Below are positions 37,879-48,016 of a DNA stretch of 64,000 nt, piece after piece (the first letter of the stretch is position 1; every line of letters begins with the position of its first letter). The notes below the pieces were generated by a model, which was not told where the DNA came from, searched no databases, and saw only the letters and a list, made by a program, of their open reading frames with translations. This DNA is from Arenimonas soli (lineage in GTDB: Bacteria; Pseudomonadota; Gammaproteobacteria; Xanthomonadales; Xanthomonadaceae): NCBI RefSeq assembly GCF_014643775.1, contig NZ_BMKC01000001.1, forward strand, positions 682,001 to 746,000, read 5' to 3'. The position numbers were made by a program, and so were the translations under genes.

Positions 37879-39252
37879 ATGTTCGAGTCGCTGACCCAGC
37901 GCCTGTCCGGCACCCTCCAGAAACTGCGCGGCCGCGGCCGCCTGACCGAGGAGAACATCCGCGAAGCCACCCGCGAGGTGCGCATCGCGCTGCTCGAAGC
38001 CGACGTCGCCCTGCCGGTGGTTTCGGCGCTGATCGAACGCATCAAGGCGCGTGCGGTCGGCCAGGAAGTGCTGACCAGCCTCACCCCGGGCCAGGCCCTG
38101 ATCAAGGTCGTGCGCGACGAGATGGCCGCGGTGATGGGTTCCTCGGCCAGCGAACTCAACCTCAACGTGCCGGCCCCGGCGGTCATCCTGATGGCCGGCC
38201 TGCAGGGCGCGGGCAAGACCACCACGGTCGGCAAGCTCGCCAAGCACCTGAAGGAACGCAAGAAGAAAAAGGTGATGGTGGTGTCGGCCGACGTCTACCG
38301 CCCGGCCGCGATCGCCCAGCTCGAGACCCTGGCCAGGCAGGTGGACGTGCTGTTCTTCCCGTCCAGCGCCGACCAGAAGCCCGAGGCCATCGTGCTTGCC
38401 GCCATCGATGCCGCGCGCAAGAGCTTCGTCGACGTGCTGCTGGTGGACACCGCCGGCCGCACCACGATCGACGAGGCCATGATGGCCGAGATCCAGGCCC
38501 TGCACGCCGCGGTCAACCCGGTCGAAACCCTGTTCGTGGTCGATGCCATGACCGGCCAGGACGCGGCCAACACCGCCAAGGCCTTCGCCGAGGCGCTGCC
38601 GCTGACCGGCGTGGTGCTGACCAAGACCGACGGCGACGCCCGCGGCGGCGCCGCGCTGAGCGTTCGCTACATCACCGGCAAGCCGATCAAGTTCGTCGGC
38701 GTCGGCGAAAAGCCCGACGGCCTAGACGTTTTCCACCCCGACCGCGCCGCCAGCCGCATCCTGGACATGGGCGACGTTCTCAGCCTGGTCGAGGAGGTCG
38801 AACAGAAGGTCGACAAGGACAAGGCCCAGAAGCTGGCCGAGAAGGTCGCTAAGGGCAAGAAGTTCGACCTCAACGACATGCGCGACCAGCTCGAGCAGAT
38901 GCAGAACATGGGCGGCCTGTCGGGCCTGATGGACAAGCTGCCCGGCATGGGCCAGATGCCCGAGCACGTGAAGGCTCAGGTGACCGGCAAGGAAGTGCCG
39001 CGCATGGTGGCCATCATCAACTCGATGACCAAGAAGGAACGCCGCAACCCGGGCCTCCTGAACGGCTCGCGCCGGGCCCGGGTGGCCCGGGGGTCGGGCA
39101 CCACCCCGGCGGATGTGAACAAGGTCCTCAAGCAGCACCAGCAGATGGAAAAGATGATGTCCAAGCTGTCCCAGGGCGGCATGAAGGGCCTGATGCGGGG
39201 CATGAAGGGCATGATGGGCGGGGGTTTCCCGGGCCGCTTCCCGGGCCGCTGA
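37879..39252 (+). CDS. ffh: signal recognition particle protein Ffh
   Basis: Ffh is the GTPase of the bacterial SRP, binding signal sequences and 4.5S RNA for co-translational membrane targeting. The protein is 457 residues from ATG 37879 ([22 protein letters not shown]). The N and G domains contain G1 [27 protein letters not shown] and [13 protein letters not shown]. The methionine-rich M domain spans about residues 300-457 with [19 protein letters not shown] and a Met/Gly tail ([16 protein letters not shown]). An insert RARVARGSG-like around residue 400 makes the M domain slightly Arg-rich. A TATACT hexamer lies 30 bp upstream. Confidence 0.97.
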   Translation: MFESLTQRLSGTLQKLRGRGRLTEENIREATREVRIALLEADVALPVVSALIERIKARAVGQEVLTSLTPGQALIKVVRDEMAAVMGSSASELNLNVPAPAVILMAGLQGAGKTTTVGKLAKHLKERKKKKVMVVSADVYRPAAIAQLETLARQVDVLFFPSSADQKPEAIVLAAIDAARKSFVDVLLVDTAGRTTIDEAMMAEIQALHAAVNPVETLFVVDAMTGQDAANTAKAFAEALPLTGVVLTKTDGDARGGAALSVRYITGKPIKFVGVGEKPDGLDVFHPDRAASRILDMGDVLSLVEEVEQKVDKDKAQKLAEKVAKGKKFDLNDMRDQLEQMQNMGGLSGLMDKLPGMGQMPEHVKAQVTGKEVPRMVAIINSMTKKERRNPGLLNGSRRARVARGSGTTPADVNKVLKQHQQMEKMMSKLSQGGMKGLMRGMKGMMGGGFPGRFPGR

Positions 39253-39262
39253 GCCGCCAGCC

Positions 39263-39292
39263 TTCCCAACTCCGGCAATATCCCGCTATAAT
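39263..39292 (+). promoter_or_regulatory. promoter candidate for rpsP-rimM-trmD operon
   Basis: A perfect -10 TATAAT (39287-39292) has a weak -35 (TTCCCA) 18 bp upstream. The inferred start near 39299 leaves a leader of about 60 nt before rpsP. Confidence 0.6.
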
Positions 39293-39358
39293 CCGCGATT
39301 CCCCGGGCCGCTTGCGGTCTGGACCACCGTCCCAGAACTGCATAAAGAGCTAACCCAC

Positions 39359-39616
39359 ATGGTCAAGATCCGTCTGACCCGCGGCGGCGCCAAGAAGCGC
39401 CCCTTCTACCACATCATCGTCACCGACTCGCGCAACAAGCGCGACGGCCGCTCGATCGAGCGCCTGGGTTTCTACAACCCGGTCGCCCAGGGCAACGAAA
39501 AGCGCGTCGAGCTCAACACCGAGCGCGTCGAGCATTGGGTTTCCCACGGCGCCCAGCTGACCGAAAAGGTCAGTGCGCTGGTGAAGGAAGTCTCCACGGC
39601 CAAGGCTGCGGCCTGA
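39359..39616 (+). CDS. rpsP: 30S ribosomal protein S16
   Basis: This is S16 (85 residues), a 16S rRNA assembly protein. [41 protein letters not shown] is canonical, and the C-terminal part ends in an Ala/Lys tail. AGAGC upstream is a weak ribosome site. It opens the conserved rpsP-rimM-trmD-rplS operon, with rimM 34 bp downstream. Confidence 0.98.
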   Translation: MVKIRLTRGGAKKRPFYHIIVTDSRNKRDGRSIERLGFYNPVAQGNEKRVELNTERVEHWVSHGAQLTEKVSALVKEVSTAKAAA

Positions 39617-39650
39617 GGCCCCGGCCTCGCCCCGCGCGAGGCCTGATCAC

Positions 39651-40157
39651 ATGACCAACGGGCGCCGCATCCTGCTGGGCAGGGTCGCCGGCGCCTTTGG
39701 CGTCCGGGGCGAGATAAAGCTCTTCTCCTGGACCGAGCCCCGCGACGCCCTGTTCCGCTACCAACCCTGGATCCTGCGTTCCGGCGAGTCCGAACGCGAG
39801 ATCACGGGCGTGTCTGGCCGGGACACCACCAAGACCGTCATCGCCCGTTTCCCGGACGTGGAAACCCGCGAACAGGCCGAAGCCCTGGCCGGCACCGAAA
39901 TCTGGGTGCCGCGCGACCGGCTGCCGCCCCCGGCCCCCGGTGAGTACTACTGGGCCGACCTGGAAGGGCTGGCGGTGGAAACCACCGAAGGCGTGTCCCT
40001 GGGCAAGGTCTCGCACCTGTTCGAAACCGGTGCCAACGACGTGATGGTGGTCGAGGGGGATCGCAAGCGTTTGCTGCCTTTCGTCACCGGCCAGTACATC
40101 GTTTCCGTGGATTTCGAAGCCGGCCGCATCGTGGTCGACTGGGACCCGGACTTCTGA
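39651..40157 (+). CDS. rimM: 16S rRNA processing protein RimM
   Basis: RimM binds S19 and assists 30S head assembly. It is 168 residues with an N-terminal RimM beta-barrel ([23 protein letters not shown]) and a C-terminal PRC-barrel domain ([40 protein letters not shown], ending [10 protein letters not shown]). All characteristic motifs, including YYW.DL and GANDV, are present. The gap to trmD is 14 bp. Confidence 0.97.
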   Translation: MTNGRRILLGRVAGAFGVRGEIKLFSWTEPRDALFRYQPWILRSGESEREITGVSGRDTTKTVIARFPDVETREQAEALAGTEIWVPRDRLPPPAPGEYYWADLEGLAVETTEGVSLGKVSHLFETGANDVMVVEGDRKRLLPFVTGQYIVSVDFEAGRIVVDWDPDF

Positions 40158-40171
40158 GCCCGGTGCCGCCC

Positions 40172-40930
40172 ATGCGCATCGACGTCATCAGCCTGTTCCC
40201 CGATTTCATCCGCGACAGCGCCGCGCTGGGCGTGGTCGGCCGCGCGCAGGAGCGGGGCCTGCTGGCCGTGCAGGCCTGGAATCCGCGTGATTACGCCACC
40301 GACAACTACCGCCGGGTCGACCAGCGCCCCTTCGGCGGCGGCCCCGGCATGCTGATGCTGGCCGAGCCGCTTTCCGCCTGCCTGGCGGCGGCAAAGGCCG
40401 CCGATCCGGCGCCGGCCCGGGTCATCTACCTCAGCCCCCAGGGCCCGCGCCTGACCCAGGCCAAAGTCCGGGAACTGGCCGCGCTGCCGCGCCTGCTGCT
40501 GCTGTGTGGGCGCTACGAAGGCCTGGACGAGCGGTTCATCGAGCGCGAAGTGGACGAAGAACTCTCGATCGGCGACTACGTGCTGTCCGGCGGCGAGCTG
40601 GCCGCGGCGGTGCTGGTCGACGCCGTTGGCCGGCTGCAGGAAGGCGCCCTGAACCACGCCGACTCGGCCACCCAGGACAGCTTCGAGGACGGCCTGCTGG
40701 ACTGCCCGCACTTCACCCGCTCGGAGACCTCGGGCACCGAGGGCGTGCCGGCGGTGCTGCTGTCCGGGGACCATGCCGCCATCGCCCGCTGGCGCCGCCA
40801 GCAAAGCCTGGGCCGGACCTGGCTGCGCCGCCCGGACCTGCTGGCCCGGGCCCGCCTGGACGCCGCCGACCGGGCCCTGCTGGCGGACTTCATCGCCCAG
40901 TGGCGGGCCAGCCACCCTCCGGGGGGCTGA
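40172..40930 (+). CDS. trmD: tRNA (guanine37-N1)-methyltransferase TrmD
   Basis: TrmD makes m1G37 in tRNAs with G36-G37, preventing frameshifting. The ATG at 40172 ([15 protein letters not shown]) was preferred to a GTG nine bases earlier because it aligns with the family N-terminus; the protein is then 252 residues. The SPOUT trefoil-knot SAM site is visible in [16 protein letters not shown] and [27 protein letters not shown], and substrate-binding NPRDY and FGGGPGML occur near the N-terminus. Confidence 0.97.
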   Translation: MRIDVISLFPDFIRDSAALGVVGRAQERGLLAVQAWNPRDYATDNYRRVDQRPFGGGPGMLMLAEPLSACLAAAKAADPAPARVIYLSPQGPRLTQAKVRELAALPRLLLLCGRYEGLDERFIEREVDEELSIGDYVLSGGELAAAVLVDAVGRLQEGALNHADSATQDSFEDGLLDCPHFTRSETSGTEGVPAVLLSGDHAAIARWRRQQSLGRTWLRRPDLLARARLDAADRALLADFIAQWRASHPPGG

Positions 40931-40959
40931 ACCGCTTCCCTTTCAAGGGCTTGCGCGGG

Positions 40960-40965
40960 TATACT
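40960..40965 (+). promoter_or_regulatory. -10-like TATACT in the rplS leader region
   Basis: The 137-bp gap between trmD and rplS contains GGGTATACTGCG, a good extended -10, but no -35 at proper spacing. It may give rplS an extra start with a leader of about 95 nt. The rest of the gap shows no gene. Confidence 0.4.
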
Positions 40966-41067
40966 GCGCGGCTCCACGGTCAGCCCACCGACCAGTTCCA
41001 CGATAGCCACGCACGGTTCCCGGGCCTCTGGCGCGCACTCAAAACAAACATCACAGGCGTAAATATC

Positions 41068-41436
41068 ATGAGCATCCACAAGCTGCTGCAGCAGTTCGAG
41101 GCCGAACAGGCCACCCGGGAAATGCCGAAGTTTTCCCAGGGCGACACCATCGTCGTCAACGTCAAGGTCAAGGAAGGCAACCGCGAGCGCGTGCAGGCCT
41201 ACGAAGGCGTGGTCATCGCCATCAAGAACGCCGGCCTGAACTCCGCCTTCACCGTGCGCAAGATCTCGCACGGCTTCGGCGTCGAGCGCGTGTTCCAGAC
41301 CCACAGCGCGATCATCGACTCGGTGACCGTCAAGCGCCACGGCAAGGTCCGCCAGAGCAAGCTGTATTACCTGCGCGGCCTGCAGGGCAAGAAGGCGCGC
41401 ATCAAGGAAGACCTGGCGGCGCGTTCGAACAGCTGA
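41068..41436 (+). CDS. rplS: 50S ribosomal protein L19
   Basis: This is L19 (122 residues), located at the 30S-50S interface. [51 protein letters not shown] is canonical, as is [35 protein letters not shown]. The ATG at 41068 was chosen over longer frames reading through trmD. It closes the operon and is followed by a strong hairpin. Confidence 0.98.
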   Translation: MSIHKLLQQFEAEQATREMPKFSQGDTIVVNVKVKEGNRERVQAYEGVVIAIKNAGLNSAFTVRKISHGFGVERVFQTHSAIIDSVTVKRHGKVRQSKLYYLRGLQGKKARIKEDLAARSNS

Positions 41437-41455
41437 TCCGCACTGCAAGCTTGAA

Positions 41456-41485
41456 GCGAACGGCCGCCCCAGGGCGGCCGTTCGC
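41456..41485 (+). terminator. long GC hairpin after rplS, operon terminator
   Basis: A perfect 14-bp stem (GCGAACGGCCGCCC / GGGCGGCCGTTCGC) with a 2-nt loop begins 20 bp after the L19 stop. The tail is GTTTG rather than a long T-run. It probably ends the rpsP operon. Confidence 0.7.
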
Positions 41486-41588
41486 GTTTGCGATGCCGGC
41501 AGCGCCCGCACTTGCCCGGTGGAGCCGGGAGTAGCAGGATCGCCCCATGGTCGCTGCCTGCAAAATGCCGATCGCACCTTGCCGCGCC

Positions 41589-42650
41589 ATGTCGCGTGCA
41601 CGCGCTGCGGTTCCGGCCCTGGCGCTGCTGCTCGCCTGCGCGGTTCCCGCCCCGGCGACCGCGCAAACACCCGCCACGGGCCTGCTGGAAGACCAGCCGG
41701 TGGAGCGCCCGTCGAACCGCGTCGAAGGCGCGGAATTCGCACGGCGTTTGCTGAGCCCGCTGTCGGGCCGCGACGTCTCGCGTTTCCTGGCCGCCGAAGG
41801 CAGGCGGCTCGCCGCCGAACCATTCGCGCCGGGTGATTTCGCGGTTGACCTGTACGTGCCCAAACGCCAGCCCGAGGCAGGTTATGGCCTGCTGGTGTTC
41901 GTGCCGCCGATGGACGAGTTCGCCATCCCTTCGGACTGGAAGCGCGTGCTCGAACAGCGCGGCCTGCTGCTGGTGATGCCGCGCGGCGCCGGCAATGATG
42001 CCGACGTGTTCGGCCGGCGCATCCCGGCCGTGCTGCACGCGCAGGCCCATGCCGCGTCCACGTACCGGCTTGATCCCGCGCGGCGCTACGTCGGCGGGTT
42101 TTCCGGCGGCGCGCGCCTGGCCCAGCGGGTGGCGCTGGCCTGGCCCGATGTTTTCCAGGGCAGCCTGCAGTTCGCCGGCAGCGTGGTGGTGGGCGAAAGC
42201 CTGATGCCGCCACCGCAGCGTGAACTGTTCGACCAGGCCCGGATGCACGGACGCTTCGTGCTGGTTTCCGGCGGGCAGGACCTGCCCAACCGTCGCAACG
42301 ACGCGCTGGCGCGCGAACGCTTCGAGGCCCTGTGCTTCGCCGGCGTGCGCAGTTTCGGCCCGGCGCGCCTGGACCACTGGGTGCCCGACGCCCGCGGCTT
42401 CGCCAAGGCACTCGACCGGCTGGAAGCCCCGGCGCAAGCCACCCCGGAAATCGAAGCCTGCCGGCGCGATCTCGACGCCGCCGTGGCGGGCGCGCTGGAC
42501 GAGGTCCAGGCCCGGCTCGAGGCCGGTCAGGTGGTTGCCGCGCGCGATGCGCTGGTGGCGCTGGACGACCGCTACGGAGGCCTGGCCGTGCCGCGTTCGC
42601 TCGATCTTGCCCGCGCCATCGAAGCCGCGTTGGCAGCCCAGGCACGTTGA
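41589..42650 (+). CDS. exported alpha/beta-hydrolase (PHB-depolymerase/esterase-like)
   Basis: This predicted exported hydrolase has 353 residues. The ATG at 41589 is preferred because a signal sequence begins there (MSRARAAVPALALLLACAVPAPATAQ); LLAC could also be a lipobox (Cys17). The domain (from about residue 75) contains the nucleophile elbow GGFSGGARL with Ser172, VYVPKRQPEAGYGLLVFVPP upstream, and SGGQDLPNRR plus DHWVPD toward the C-terminus, which would supply Asp and His. The last 60 residues are helical and Ala-rich. It resembles PHB-depolymerase-type esterases; the substrate is unknown. It is not part of an obvious operon. Confidence 0.75.
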   Translation: MSRARAAVPALALLLACAVPAPATAQTPATGLLEDQPVERPSNRVEGAEFARRLLSPLSGRDVSRFLAAEGRRLAAEPFAPGDFAVDLYVPKRQPEAGYGLLVFVPPMDEFAIPSDWKRVLEQRGLLLVMPRGAGNDADVFGRRIPAVLHAQAHAASTYRLDPARRYVGGFSGGARLAQRVALAWPDVFQGSLQFAGSVVVGESLMPPPQRELFDQARMHGRFVLVSGGQDLPNRRNDALARERFEALCFAGVRSFGPARLDHWVPDARGFAKALDRLEAPAQATPEIEACRRDLDAAVAGALDEVQARLEAGQVVAARDALVALDDRYGGLAVPRSLDLARAIEAALAAQAR

Positions 42651-42681
42651 GCCCGGGCCGCGCCCGGACGTAGCATGGCGC

Positions 42682-43098
42682 ATGGCAAAACAATCCCCGT
42701 CCGCCGATGCGGGCGCCCCCGTGCGGCTTGATGTCTGGCTGTGGGCGGCCCGCTTCTTCAAGACCCGCGCCCTGGCCAAGGAGGCCATCGAGGGCGGCAA
42801 GGTACAGGTGGCCGGGCAGGGTGCCAAGGCGGCGCGCAGCGTGCGCGTGGGCGAAACCATGCAGGTGCGCCGCGGCGAAGACGTCTTCGAGTTGCAGGTG
42901 CTGGGCACCAGCGCCCGGCGCGGCCCGGCCAGCGTCGCCCAGGGCCTGTACGCCGAAGACGAGGCCGCGCGCGAAACACGCCTGCGGCTGGCCGCCGAAC
43001 GCCGCGCCGCCGTCGCCGGCTACCGGCCGCCGGCCGGCAAACCCGACAAACGCGCGCGCCGGCTTATCCAGGCCCTGGGCGACCTGGACTCGCTGTAG
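42682..43098 (+). CDS. hslR: Hsp15-like ribosome-associated S4 domain protein
   Basis: Hsp15 binds stalled 50S subunits still carrying nascent chains. The protein is 138 residues with an S4 RNA-binding domain at residues 14-75 (VRLDVWLWAARFFKTRALAKEAIEGGKVQVAGQGAK) and a basic C-terminal tail (RPPAGKPDKRARRLIQAL). The start at 42682 has no Shine-Dalgarno; a TAGCAT hexamer sits 5 nt before it, so a leaderless message is possible. It converges on the Lrp gene with a 1-bp gap. Confidence 0.92.
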   Translation: MAKQSPSADAGAPVRLDVWLWAARFFKTRALAKEAIEGGKVQVAGQGAKAARSVRVGETMQVRRGEDVFELQVLGTSARRGPASVAQGLYAEDEAARETRLRLAAERRAAVAGYRPPAGKPDKRARRLIQALGDLDSL

Positions 43099-43099
43099 G

Positions 43100-43576
43100 T
43101 CAGGGCTCGTCGCCGTCGAGGTAAACGGGCAGGTCGGTGCTGCGCTTGAAGGCGAAGATCAGGTGGGTTTCGATGTGCGCCACTTCCTCGCGGCTGGTCA
43201 GGGCGGCCATCGCGAAGTCGCGCAGGTGGTCGCTGTCGCGCACGCCCACGTGCACCAGGAAATCGTCGGCACCGGCCACGTGGTAGAGGCTAAGCACTTC
43301 CGGCAGCGCCAGCAGGTGGGCGTGGAAGGCCTCCACCTGCGGCCGCGAATGCCGTGCCAGGCGCACGGCCACCATGGCCTGCAGGCCGATGCCGATCGCG
43401 GCGGGCGCGACTTCGGCGTGGAAACCCTGCAGCACCCCGGCTTCGCGCAGCCGGCGCACGCGCTCGAGCGCGGTGGACGGGGCCACGCCGACCCGGGCGG
43501 CCAGGTCCTTGTTCGGCAGCCGCGCATTCTTTCGCAGAAGCCGCAATATGGCGAAGTCTGTTCGGTCAAGATGCAT
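43100..43576 (-). CDS. Lrp/AsnC-family transcriptional regulator
   Basis: This 158-residue Lrp-type regulator has an N-terminal helix-turn-helix (LDRTDFAILRLLRKNARLPNKDLAARVGVAPSTALERVRRL) and a RAM effector domain (about 65-145). It is divergent from the PLP-dependent transsulfuration-type enzyme across a 92-bp gap, the classic arrangement of an Lrp regulator controlling an amino acid catabolic enzyme. The likely effector is a sulfur amino acid or related substrate of that enzyme; this is inferred from context. Confidence 0.93.
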   Translation of the reverse strand: MHLDRTDFAILRLLRKNARLPNKDLAARVGVAPSTALERVRRLREAGVLQGFHAEVAPAAIGIGLQAMVAVRLARHSRPQVEAFHAHLLALPEVLSLYHVAGADDFLVHVGVRDSDHLRDFAMAALTSREEVAHIETHLIFAFKRSTDLPVYLDGDEP

Positions 43577-43668
43577 GCTTGGCCCCTGATTCGGAAATAG
43601 TGTTCGGTCGGCCCGAACCAGGCCGAAGTCTACGCCATAGTGGCCGCCTGCCGTCCCCGGAGCCCGCC

Positions 43669-44853
43669 ATGACGCATTTCGACACCCTCGCCGTGCACGC
43701 CGGCCGCGAAGACTTCGCCCGCCTGGGCGTGCACGCGCCGCCGATCGACCTGTCCACCACCTACCCAGTGGCCGACCTGGATGCGGGCACCGAAAGTTTC
43801 GATGCGCTGGTCGGTGGCGCCGCCAGCGCCGCCAACCCGATCTACGCGCGCCTGCACAACCCGACCGTGGGCCGGGTCGAAAACGCGCTGGCCCGCCTCG
43901 AGGGCACCGAAGCCTGCGTGGCCTACGGCTCGGGCATGGCCGCGCTGACCGCGGTGCTGCTGGACGCCCGCTCGCGCGGGAGCCACGTACTGGTGGTGCG
44001 GCCGCTGTACGGCACCTCCGACCACCTGCTGGCCTCGGGCCTGTGCGGGCTGGAAGCAGAGTTCGTGGACGCCGCCGAAATCGCCGCACGCCGCCGTCCC
44101 GACACCGCCCTGGTGATCATCGAAACCCCGGCCAACCCGACGCTGGACCTGGTGGACATCCGCGCCGTGGTGGCCGCCGCCGGCGAGGTGCCGGTGCTGG
44201 TCGATTCCACCTTCGCCACGCCGGTGCTGCAGCAGCCCGCCTCGCTGGGCGCCACCTACGTGATGCACAGCGCCACCAAGTTCCTGGGCGGCCACGGCGA
44301 CGTCATCGCCGGCGTGGTCTGCTGCAGCGAAGAACATGCCCGGCCGCTGCGCACCGTGCGCGCGGCCACCGGCGCGCTGCTGCATCCGCTGGGTGCCTAC
44401 CTGCTGCACCGCGGCCTGCCGACCCTGGCCATCCGGGTCGAACGTGCGCAGGCCAATGCCATCACCATGGCCGAACGCCTGGCTGGGCATCCGGCCGTGG
44501 CGCGGGTTTTTTTCCCGGGCCTGGGCACGGTGCGCAATGCGCACCTGGTGGGCACGCAGATGGCCGGCCCCGGCGCGCTGATGGCCTTCGACCTGCACGG
44601 CGGCCACGAAGCCGCGGCTTCGGTGATGTCGCGCGTGCGGCTGATGACGCCGGCCGTGAGCCTGGGTTCGGTGGATACGCTGATCCAGCACCCGGCCGGG
44701 CTGACCCACCGCGTGGTGGACGCGCAGGCGCGCCTGGCCAGCGGCATTGGCCCGGGCCTGCTGCGGCTGTCGGTGGGCGTCGAAAACGTCGAAGACCTCT
44801 GGGCCGACCTGGCCCAGGCCCTGGAAGGCTCTCGCCTCAGCGCAGCTGCCTGA
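43669..44853 (+). CDS. Cys/Met-metabolism PLP-dependent enzyme (gamma-lyase/synthase family)
   Basis: This 394-residue member of the cystathionine gamma-synthase/methionine gamma-lyase family has the PLP lysine Lys204 in [13 protein letters not shown], Tyr114 (PLYGTS) that stacks on PLP, and the Asp179 of LVDSTF that pairs with the pyridine nitrogen. Methionine gamma-lyases usually carry Cys after LYG; here it is Thr116, arguing for cystathionine gamma-lyase or a broad beta/gamma-lyase. A CCGGAG site precedes the ATG. Divergent Lrp control suggests a catabolic role. It overlaps the 3' end of mutS by 17 bp, tail to tail. Confidence 0.9.
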   Translation: MTHFDTLAVHAGREDFARLGVHAPPIDLSTTYPVADLDAGTESFDALVGGAASAANPIYARLHNPTVGRVENALARLEGTEACVAYGSGMAALTAVLLDARSRGSHVLVVRPLYGTSDHLLASGLCGLEAEFVDAAEIAARRRPDTALVIIETPANPTLDLVDIRAVVAAAGEVPVLVDSTFATPVLQQPASLGATYVMHSATKFLGGHGDVIAGVVCCSEEHARPLRTVRAATGALLHPLGAYLLHRGLPTLAIRVERAQANAITMAERLAGHPAVARVFFPGLGTVRNAHLVGTQMAGPGALMAFDLHGGHEAAASVMSRVRLMTPAVSLGSVDTLIQHPAGLTHRVVDAQARLASGIGPGLLRLSVGVENVEDLWADLAQALEGSRLSAAA

Positions 44854-47413
44854 GCCGGTAGAGCGCCTCGAGCGCCTGCTTCGGCGTCAGTTCGTCGGGG
44901 TCGATCGCGTCCAGCGCCTCGAGCGCGGGCGAAGGCTGCGGCGCGAACAGGCCGAATTGCTGCGGCGCATCCAGCGCCGCCGGGCTCATCTCCGCCACGG
45001 CATGCGGAGCGCCGCGCTGTTCCAGGCTGGCCAGGGTGCGGCGGGCCTGTTCGACCACGCTGCGCGGCAGGCCCGCCAGCGCCGCCACCTGCAGGCCGAA
45101 ACTGCGGTTGGCCGGGCCGTCCTTCACCGCGTGCATGAACACCAGCCGGTCGCCGTGTTCGATCGCGTCCAGGTGCACGTTGGCGATGCCGCTGCCCGGT
45201 TCGGCCAGCGCGGTGAGCTCGAAATAGTGGGTGGCGAACAGCGTGTAGGCGCGGTTGGCCTGCGCCAGGTGGCGCGCGCAGGCTTCGGCCAGGGCCAGGC
45301 CGTCGTAGGTCGAGGTGCCGCGGCCGATTTCGTCCATCAGCACCAGCGACTGGGCGCTGGCGTGGTGCAGGATGTAGCTGGTTTCGGCCATTTCCACCAT
45401 GAAGGTGGACTGGCCGCGCGCCAGGTCGTCGCCGGCGCCGATGCGCGTCAGTACCCGGTCCACCGGGCCGATCACAGCGCGTGAAGCCGGCACGAAGCTG
45501 CCGATGTGCGCCAGCAGCACGATCAGCGCGTTCTGGCGCATGTAGGTGCTCTTGCCGCCCATGTTCGGGCCGGTGATCACCAGCATGCGGCGGTTTTCGT
45601 CCAGCACCAGGTCGTTGGGTTCGAAGGGTTCGTCGCGAACGGCTTCGACCACCGGGTGCCGGCCGCGTTCGATGCACAGGCCGGGCGCGTCGGTCAGCTC
45701 CGGGCGCGACCAGTCCAGGGCCTGGGCGCGTTCGGAGAAGGCCGCCAGCACGTCGAGTTCGCTCAGGGCGGCGGCGCAGCGCTTGAGCGGTTCCAGCGAC
45801 TGGTTCAGGGTTTCCAGCAATTCTTCGTACAGGGCCTTTTCGCGCGTCAGCGATCGTTCGCGGGCGCTGAGCACCTTGTCTTCGAAAGCCTTCAGTTCTT
45901 CGGTGATGTAACGCTCGGCGCCGGTCAGGGTTTGCCGGCGCGTGTAGTGCGTGGGCGCCTTCACCGACTGGCCCTTGCTGATCTCGATGAAATAGCCGTG
46001 CACGCGGTTGTAGCCGACCTTGAGCGTGGCGATGCCGGTGGCGGCGCGTTCGCGGGCCTCCAGGTCGACCAGGAACTGGTCGGCGGTGGTGGACAGCGTG
46101 CGCAATTCGTCGAGTTCGGCGTCGAAGCCTTCGGCGAACACGCCGCCGTCGCGCATCAGCACCGGCGGCTGCGGCACGATGGCGCGGGCCAGCAGGTCGG
46201 CGGTGGTCTCGTGTTCGCCCAGCGCCGCGGCCAGGGCGTCCAGGCGCGGGGAATCAAGCGGTGCCAGCACGGCGCGCACGCCCGGCAGCAGGGCCAGGCC
46301 GTCGCGCAGGGTGGACAGGTCGCGCGGGCGCGCCGAGCGCAGGGCCACGCGCGAAAGGATGCGTTCGATGTCGCCCAGGCCGCGGAAGGTTTCGCGCAAG
46401 GTTTCGTGGGCGCCGGAATCGATGAAGGTGGCCACGGCGTGGTGGCGCTGGCCCAGCACGCCGCGGTCGCGCAGCGGCCGGTTCAGCCAACGGCGCAGCA
46501 GGCGTCCGCCCATCGGGCTGACGCTGGTGTCGAGCACGCCCAGCAGGGTGTGTTCGCTGCGGCCGTCGGTGCGGCTGTCCAGTTCCAGGTGCCGGCGCGT
46601 TGCCGCGTTGAGCGCGATGCCGTCGCCGGCCGATTCAAAGGCGATGGCGGTCAGGTGCGGCAGCTGCTGCTTCTGGGTTTCTTCGACGTAGGCGAGCAGG
46701 GCGCCGGCGGCGGCGGTGGGCAGCGCCTTGTCTTCCAGTCCGAAACCGCTGAGGTCGTGGAGCTTGAAGAACTTCAGCAGCTGGCGCCGGCAGGCGTCGG
46801 CGTCGAAACCCCAGGGCGGGCGGCGGCGCAGGCCGGGCTGGGTGGCCAGGAAGGGCGGCCAGCCGTCTTCGTCGGGCAGCAGCAGTTCGGCCGGATCCAG
46901 GCGGGCGATTTCCGCGGCCAGCTGGTCCTCGTCGGCGACTTCAGAGACCAGGAAACGGCCGCCGGCCAGGTCGGCCCAGGCCAGGCCGAAACCGCTGCGG
47001 CCGCGGCTGAGAGCCATCAGCAGGGTGTCGCGGCGTTCCTGCAGCAGGGCTTCGTCGGTGACCGTGCCCGGAGTGACGATGCGCACGACCTTGCGTTCGA
47101 CCAGGCCCTTGCTGGCGGCTGGGTCGCCGATCTGTTCGCAGATGGCCACCGACTCGCCCAGCGCGACCAGGCGCGCGAGGTAACCCTCGTAGGCATGCAC
47201 CGGCACGCCGGCCATCGGAATCGGCGCGCCGCCGGAGCTGCCGCGCTGGGTCAGGGTGATGTCCAGCAGCCGCGCCGCCTTGCGCGCGTCGTCGTAGAAC
47301 AATTCGTAGAAGTCGCCCATCCGGAAGAACAGCAGGATGTCGGGGTACTCCGCCTTGGCGGCGAAGAACTGCTTCATCAGCGGCGTGTGCTGGGGCGTTT
47401 CCGAGGCGGGCAT
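44837..47413 (-). CDS. mutS: DNA mismatch repair protein MutS
   Basis: MutS recognises mismatches and starts methyl-directed repair. The protein is 858 residues. The mismatch-binding Phe-X-Glu is in [15 protein letters not shown] near residue 35. The C-terminal ATPase has Walker [14 protein letters not shown], a Walker [21 protein letters not shown] and the THYFEL segment. The C-terminal tail [18 protein letters not shown] is the tetramerisation/clamp-associated region. Length is typical. Its start is 41 bp from the divergent pncC, and its 3' end overlaps the PLP-enzyme gene. Confidence 0.98.
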   Translation of the reverse strand: MPASETPQHTPLMKQFFAAKAEYPDILLFFRMGDFYELFYDDARKAARLLDITLTQRGSSGGAPIPMAGVPVHAYEGYLARLVALGESVAICEQIGDPAASKGLVERKVVRIVTPGTVTDEALLQERRDTLLMALSRGRSGFGLAWADLAGGRFLVSEVADEDQLAAEIARLDPAELLLPDEDGWPPFLATQPGLRRRPPWGFDADACRRQLLKFFKLHDLSGFGLEDKALPTAAAGALLAYVEETQKQQLPHLTAIAFESAGDGIALNAATRRHLELDSRTDGRSEHTLLGVLDTSVSPMGGRLLRRWLNRPLRDRGVLGQRHHAVATFIDSGAHETLRETFRGLGDIERILSRVALRSARPRDLSTLRDGLALLPGVRAVLAPLDSPRLDALAAALGEHETTADLLARAIVPQPPVLMRDGGVFAEGFDAELDELRTLSTTADQFLVDLEARERAATGIATLKVGYNRVHGYFIEISKGQSVKAPTHYTRRQTLTGAERYITEELKAFEDKVLSARERSLTREKALYEELLETLNQSLEPLKRCAAALSELDVLAAFSERAQALDWSRPELTDAPGLCIERGRHPVVEAVRDEPFEPNDLVLDENRRMLVITGPNMGGKSTYMRQNALIVLLAHIGSFVPASRAVIGPVDRVLTRIGAGDDLARGQSTFMVEMAETSYILHHASAQSLVLMDEIGRGTSTYDGLALAEACARHLAQANRAYTLFATHYFELTALAEPGSGIANVHLDAIEHGDRLVFMHAVKDGPANRSFGLQVAALAGLPRSVVEQARRTLASLEQRGAPHAVAEMSPAALDAPQQFGLFAPQPSPALEALDAIDPDELTPKQALEALYRLRQLR

Positions 47414-47454
47414 CCGGATGGCAATGGCGGGGGCGGCCCTATAGTCTAGCGGCC

Positions 47455-47961
47455 ATGGCCACCGACGCCCTGCCGACCGACGATCAATTGCATGCCCTGG
47501 CCGAAGACGTGGGCGTGCGCCTGCAGGCCAGCCACCTGATGCTGGCCACCGCCGAAAGCTGCACCGGCGGCTGGATCGCCAAGATGATCACCGACATCCC
47601 GGGCTGCTCGGCCTGGTTCGACTGCGGCATGGCGGCCTACAGCTACGAGGCCAAGCAGGCCTTGCTGGGCGTGCGGCCCGAAACCCTGATCGAACACGGC
47701 GCCGTCAGCCGGGAAACGGTGATGGAAATGGTGTCCGGGGCCCTGGTGACGTCGGGCGCCAGCATCGCCGTGGCGGTGACCGGCATCGCCGGCCCCACCG
47801 GCGGCAACCCGGACAAGCCGGTCGGCACGGTCTGGATAGGCTGGAAGCGCCGCGGCGGTTACCCCAAGGCCGAACTTTTCCACTTCGACGGCGACCGCGA
47901 CGCGGTGCGCCGGCAAACCGTGGCCGCCGCCCTGCATGGCCTGATGGCCCTCGCCGGCTAG
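47455..47961 (+). CDS. pncC: nicotinamide-nucleotide amidohydrolase PncC (CinA C-terminal domain)
   Basis: PncC deamidates nicotinamide mononucleotide to nicotinate mononucleotide, recycling NMN released by DNA ligase. The 168-residue protein is a stand-alone CinA_C domain: [11 protein letters not shown] with candidate nucleophile Ser35, [24 protein letters not shown], and [28 protein letters not shown] hexamer lies 9 nt before the ATG. The pncC-recA neighbourhood is conserved in many gammaproteobacteria. Gap to the lexA2 start is 54 bp, holding the lexA2 promoter/operator. Confidence 0.95.
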   Translation: MATDALPTDDQLHALAEDVGVRLQASHLMLATAESCTGGWIAKMITDIPGCSAWFDCGMAAYSYEAKQALLGVRPETLIEHGAVSRETVMEMVSGALVTSGASIAVAVTGIAGPTGGNPDKPVGTVWIGWKRRGGYPKAELFHFDGDRDAVRRQTVAAALHGLMALAG

Positions 47962-47976
47962 CGCCGCACGCGGGGC

Positions 47977-48007
47977 TTGACAGCCCGGAGGGGTTCGTTA
48001 GTAGTAT
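47977..48007 (+). promoter_or_regulatory. lexA2 promoter (-35 TTGACA, -10 in the LexA box)
   Basis: A perfect -35 TTGACA (47977-47982) is followed by TAGTAT at 48002-48007 (19-bp spacing) or TAGTAG at 47999-48004 (16 bp). Either -10 lies inside the 19-bp LexA palindrome. The transcript would begin at or just before the ATG. Confidence 0.7.
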
Positions 48008-48016
48008 TACTACTAA
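47998..48016 (+). promoter_or_regulatory. LexA operator TTAGTAGTATTACTACTAA overlapping the lexA2 start codon
   Basis: This 19-bp palindrome is perfect around a central T and corresponds to the Xanthomonas-type LexA box (TTAGTAGTAATACTACTAA). Its last base is the A of the lexA2 ATG. Bound LexA would cover the -10 and the start of the message, so repression is probably by direct promoter occlusion. Confidence 0.9.

Noticed and set aside
40163-40171. GTG at 40163 as the trmD start
   Set aside because: It would add three residues (MPP) not seen at TrmD N-termini; the ATG at 40172 aligns better.
43669-43800. Calling the PLP enzyme a methionine gamma-lyase
   Set aside because: The family-specific cysteine after LYG is threonine, so only the broader family is supported.
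45506-47449. Long open frame (647 codons) opposite mutS
   Set aside because: It is an antisense shadow: composition-driven, without recognisable motifs, and fully covered by mutS.
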